This document shows, piece by piece, positions 31,817 to 34,977 of a stretch of 34,977 nt of DNA. The notes below the pieces were generated by a model that did no database searches, had not been told where the DNA came from, and was given only the letters and a program-made list of their open reading frames with translations. Each line of letters opens with the position of its first letter. The stretch's first letter is position 1. A program made the position numbers and the translations under genes. Source of the stretch: Tissierellia bacterium (GTDB taxonomy: Bacteria; Bacillota; Clostridia; Tissierellales; Sedimentibacteraceae); the NCBI GenBank assembly GCA_012843025.1, contig DURT01000006.1, forward strand, positions 1 through 34,977. Direction: 5' to 3'.

Positions 31817-33349
31817 TTACATTAGGGGAGCGAAGATTTTGAATATACCTCTTCCTATTTTTTTAATTTTAGGTGTATTTTTAATATCTTCCATAGTTAC
31901 TTCCTTACTTATTTTATAAGCATTTAGGGTACTTTCTTTTACCTTCTGAACACTTTCCGTATTGTACATCCATACACCACATTCAAAGTGTAGGTAAAGA
32001 CTTCTGTAATCCAAGTTAATTGTTCCAACCACCGCATAAGTATCGTCCACTACAAAGGTTTTACCGTGGTTAAAGCCAGGAGTATATTGATAAATAGTTA
32101 CTCCGGCATCCAGCAGTTCTTCATAATTAGATTGAGTTACTGCAAATGCATACCACTTATCTGGTATATGAGGAGTCAAAATTCTTACATCCACTCCTCT
32201 CTTAGAAGCTAAAGCCAAAGCAACCATCATTTTATTATCTGCAATTAAATAAGGGGTTTCAATATAAATATATTCTTTAGCTTGATTAATTAAATTTAAA
32301 TAAACTGTTTCACATACATGTTCGTCGTCTAGGGGACTGTCATCAAAGGGCTGTACATATCCATGACATTCTTCACTGTGGTCGTAGTCCAAGGGTTTAA
32401 ATTGGTAATAGTCTTCATCAGTTTTCCTGAGATAACTCCACATGGACAAAAACATTACCGTTAAGCTCCATACAGCATCTCCCTTGATTTCCAGCATATT
32501 GTCTCTCCAGTGTCCGAATTTTTCAACGGCATTTATGTATTCATCTGCTAAGTTTATCCCGCCTGTATAAGCTGTCTTACCATCTATCACTACTATTTTC
32601 CGGTGGTTTCTGTTGTTTAAGCGGAAGGACAGTATGGGTAGGAAGGGATTAAAAACACAGCACTTTATTCCATAAGACTCCAAAATCTTATTATATTTAT
32701 AGGGCAGCTTTGTAACGCAGCCAAAATCATCATATATAATTCGTACATCTACACCTTCTTTTACTTTTTCCTTTAAAATATCTAATATGGTATTCCACAT
32801 AGTCCCTTCTTCTATAATAAAAAATTCAAGAAAAATATATTTTTCGGCTTTTTTTAATTCTTCTGTCAAGTGTTTGAAAAATTCCTCTCCCGAGGAAAGA
32901 AATTTTGTGGGCGAATTGTCATAGACGGGACAATTAGAATAGTTTTCGATATATTTAGCCTGGTTATATGCAGTAATACTTTCCCTTTGAAGATTATTCA
33001 GGGTGATGTGGTGCTGGTGCAGACTTTCCTTCATTTTATCGCTTATGGAATGCATTTTCTTCCTCATTCGGTCAGAGAGCCCTGCTCCTCCAAACATTAA
33101 GTAAAACAACCCTCCAAAAACAGGAAAAACCATAATAGGAATTATCCAGGCTATTTTATAGGTAGGGTCGCTTCGTTTATTTAATATAAATAATACCACC
33201 AGAACACTTATGACCATTAAAATGGTGTCAAATAAAACAAAATAATTGGTAAACCTCCATACCATTAAGGCCAGGGTAACTATTTGAGCTATAATTGCTA
33301 ATGAAACTAAGGTTACTCTACTTAATAAAAAGCTGATAATCTTTCCCAT
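31817..33349 (-). CDS. cls: Cardiolipin synthase (phospholipase D family)
   Basis: A 510-residue membrane enzyme joining two phosphatidylglycerol molecules into cardiolipin and glycerol. It has two N-terminal transmembrane helices (about 8-30 and 35-57) and a third hydrophobic stretch (67-87), then two PLD active sites: His249/Lys251/Asp256 in NHRKIVVID and His428/Lys430/Asp435 in NHGKTFVVDD. Length matches ClsA-type enzymes. AAGGAAG precedes the ATG. Clostridia and Bacillus often carry more than one paralogue. It sits alone between a CstA gene (its terminator at 33445-33469) and the chromate pair. Confidence 0.95.
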   Translation of the reverse strand: MGKIISFLLSRVTLVSLAIIAQIVTLALMVWRFTNYFVLFDTILMVISVLVVLFILNKRSDPTYKIAWIIPIMVFPVFGGLFYLMFGGAGLSDRMRKKMHSISDKMKESLHQHHITLNNLQRESITAYNQAKYIENYSNCPVYDNSPTKFLSSGEEFFKHLTEELKKAEKYIFLEFFIIEEGTMWNTILDILKEKVKEGVDVRIIYDDFGCVTKLPYKYNKILESYGIKCCVFNPFLPILSFRLNNRNHRKIVVIDGKTAYTGGINLADEYINAVEKFGHWRDNMLEIKGDAVWSLTVMFLSMWSYLRKTDEDYYQFKPLDYDHSEECHGYVQPFDDSPLDDEHVCETVYLNLINQAKEYIYIETPYLIADNKMMVALALASKRGVDVRILTPHIPDKWYAFAVTQSNYEELLDAGVTIYQYTPGFNHGKTFVVDDTYAVVGTINLDYRSLYLHFECGVWMYNTESVQKVKESTLNAYKISKEVTMEDIKNTPKIKKIGRGIFKIFAPLM

Positions 33350-33444
33350 AATTCTTCCTTTTTCTGAGGTGCTTAAGTAAATTGTATCAAATATTATACT
33401 ATTTGTAAATGAGTTTTCATTGGTATACAGAAGATTGGAGCATA

Positions 33445-33469
33445 CAAAAAAGGCTGCCTCTTGGCAGCC
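33445..33469 (-). terminator. Terminator of cstA
   Basis: GGCTGCC (33452-33458) and GGCAGCC (33463-33469) form a perfect 7-bp GC-rich stem with a TCTT loop. On the minus strand it is followed by six T. It is 14 bases past the stop. Confidence 0.92.
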
Positions 33470-33482
33470 CCTATGAGTTCTC

Positions 33483-34970
33483 TTATGACAGAACGTCTTG
33501 TAATATGTGCTCTCTTTCTTTTGTTGCTCTCAATCTTACGAACCAAATATATCCTACACATAAAACAGCAGCAACTATATAGGATAGGGTGTAGCTGTTT
33601 GGATCCATTCCAAGTCTTGACTCCAACCCAAATCCAATAGGTGCGTGTAAGATGAAACTTAAAGTTATAAAGAAGTAGAATGTACCTGGTATTAAGGAAA
33701 CAAGATAGTTCTTTCCGTTTATATACAAATAAATTGATATTGTAGCCAAAGCAAATGTTCCAACGAACTGGTTGGTAAATGCAAAGTATCTCCACAAGAT
33801 ATTGAATCCTGCAGGATTAGTTTTTGCAATATATAGAATTATAGCTGCAGGTATAAAGAATGCGATACTTAAGCTAACTCTCTTTGCAGCATGGCTTTGG
33901 TCTATGTTAAACTGTTCTGCAACCATCAGACGAAGTCCTCTGAAGGCTGTATCTCCTGATGTAATTGGAAGTACTATAACTCCAACTATCGCAAAGATAG
34001 CTCCTATATTTCCTAAGAAATCTCTTGAAATATGACCAACCATCAAGGTTGCACCTGTAGACATATCTGTTCCCTTGTTGAAAAGTATCATGGCACCGCC
34101 TGCCCAGCACATTGCTATAAACCCTTCTATAAGCATCATATTGAAGAAAGTGGTTTTTCCTTCTTTTTCACTTGCAACTGTCCTTGCTATTAGAGTATTC
34201 TGAGTGGCATGGAATCCTGACAATATACCACAGGCTACCGTAATAAAGAATACTGGGATAAAGGGCAGTCCTCCTATATGCTGTGCAAAGGGGTTGCTGG
34301 CAAAGGATAGGTTAGTTAAATACTGTCCACCACCAAACAATATTCCAAAGAATATACCAACTGCTGAAATAATAAGGAAAGCACCGAATATAGGATAAAC
34401 TCTTCCTATAATAGCGTCAATTGGGAATATGGTTGCTACTACATAGTATAAGAAAATTGCCAAATAAACAATCCAGGTTGTGGGGTTTGTTGGAACTGGT
34501 TGCTGGCCAATTAATTCAGAAACAATAAGGTCTCCTGGTGTATAAACGAAAACAACACCTACTAATAACATCAATATCCAAACAATTACATTGTATAAAC
34601 CGAACACTTTATCGCCTAAATATTTCCTAATAAGTCTGGGCATCTGAGCTCCGCCATTACGCATGGAGATCATTCCGGAAAAATAATCGTGCATTGAACC
34701 TGCAAGAACACAGCCTATGGGTATAGTTATGAATGCGATGGGGCCGAATAGTATTCCTTGTATTGGTCCTAAAATTGGGCCTGTACCTGCAATGTTCAAT
34801 AAGTTAATTAATGAGTTCTTCCATTTTTTCATTGCAACGAAGTCTACTCCGTCTGCTTTAGTAATTGCCGGAGTTTCTCTGTCATCGGGTCCGAAAACTT
34901 TTTCGCAATAGTTTCCGTATAAATATCCGCCGACGACTAGAATTAACATTCCAATCATAAAGGTAAGCAT
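33483..34970 (-). CDS. cstA: Carbon starvation protein A family transporter
   Basis: A 495-residue polytopic membrane protein of the CstA family, linked to peptide or pyruvate uptake when carbon is scarce in other bacteria. Characteristic pieces: GPDDRETPA near residue 30, NLLNIAGTGPILGPIQGILFGP (about 57-78), HDYFSGMISMRNGGAQMP, and about a dozen helices. It is the shorter form of the family; E. coli CstA has about 700 residues. MLTFMIGMLILVVGG is a plausible natural start, but only seven bases (ATTTATT) remain upstream, so the ribosome site and promoter are outside the window and a longer start cannot be excluded. In this proteolytic-looking genome, peptide or pyruvate use would fit with PepT. 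Confidence 0.92.
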   Translation of the reverse strand: MLTFMIGMLILVVGGYLYGNYCEKVFGPDDRETPAITKADGVDFVAMKKWKNSLINLLNIAGTGPILGPIQGILFGPIAFITIPIGCVLAGSMHDYFSGMISMRNGGAQMPRLIRKYLGDKVFGLYNVIVWILMLLVGVVFVYTPGDLIVSELIGQQPVPTNPTTWIVYLAIFLYYVVATIFPIDAIIGRVYPIFGAFLIISAVGIFFGILFGGGQYLTNLSFASNPFAQHIGGLPFIPVFFITVACGILSGFHATQNTLIARTVASEKEGKTTFFNMMLIEGFIAMCWAGGAMILFNKGTDMSTGATLMVGHISRDFLGNIGAIFAIVGVIVLPITSGDTAFRGLRLMVAEQFNIDQSHAAKRVSLSIAFFIPAAIILYIAKTNPAGFNILWRYFAFTNQFVGTFALATISIYLYINGKNYLVSLIPGTFYFFITLSFILHAPIGFGLESRLGMDPNSYTLSYIVAAVLCVGYIWFVRLRATKEREHILQDVLS

Positions 34971-34977
34971 AATAAAT

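Noticed and set aside
31801-31830. Terminator between cls and the chromate transporter pair
   Set aside because: The CCCC/GGGG inverted sequence is short with a long loop and no T-run on the minus strand, so it was not listed as a terminator.
33394-33795. Minus-strand ORF of 133 codons overlapping the end of cstA
   Set aside because: It is out of frame with cstA, covers the cstA terminator, and its composition is not protein-like.

Overview
The window looks like chromosome from a low-GC, anaerobic, probably spore-forming Clostridia (Tissierellales/Peptostreptococcales-like; the genus cannot be fixed from this sequence). Supporting this are AT-rich intergenic DNA, strong AGGAGG ribosome sites, a Gram-positive lipoprotein signal, SLH and Gate-domain (spore-maturation-like) proteins, a DUF1659/DUF2922 pair, a cysteine-rich coat-like protein and the order dnaE-pfkA-pyk. 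I saw no rRNA, tRNA, CRISPR array, phage or transposase. Both ends are open: murA runs off the left edge, and cstA starts 7 bases inside the right edge.

Region 1 (1-7260): murA, then a minus-strand set encoding a 2-hydroxyacid dehydrogenase, an aminotransferase and a YjiH membrane protein. Divergent from it is an exported, probably flavinylated FAD reductase lipoprotein. The intergenic region holds a consensus sigma-A promoter, a 19-bp perfect palindrome and a leader hairpin. Together these suggest amino acid or 2-oxoacid reduction linked to extracytoplasmic electron disposal; the substrate is unknown.

Region 2 (7298-14642): a VanR/VanS-like two-component pair, a secreted GH26-type glycoside hydrolase with an unassigned N-terminal domain, two small Gate-domain membrane proteins, a divergent histidyl-tRNA synthetase, and DUF2922 and DUF1659 proteins.

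Region 3 (14756-18202): a lone adenine-N6 DNA methyltransferase with no visible nuclease. Its sequence strongly resembles my memory of CamA, the Clostridioides difficile sporulation-linked orphan methyltransferase. It is followed after 9 bases by an SLH surface protein. This is the most noteworthy locus.

Region 4 (18224-24265): separately terminated genes for PepT, a cysteine-rich protein, a cyclophilin, a LUD protein, a short-chain dehydrogenase and an AI-2E family membrane protein. A small repeat cluster lies at 21377-21524.

Region 5 (24278-34970): minus-strand housekeeping genes. pyk, pfkA and dnaE link lower glycolysis and replication; two half-size chromate-family transporters, cardiolipin synthase and CstA follow. 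Several long ORF starts use TTG and contain the ribosome site itself, so I moved them to the next start preceded by a properly spaced AGGAGG (aminotransferase, flavin reductase, first Gate protein, SDR, dnaE, upstream chromate transporter).
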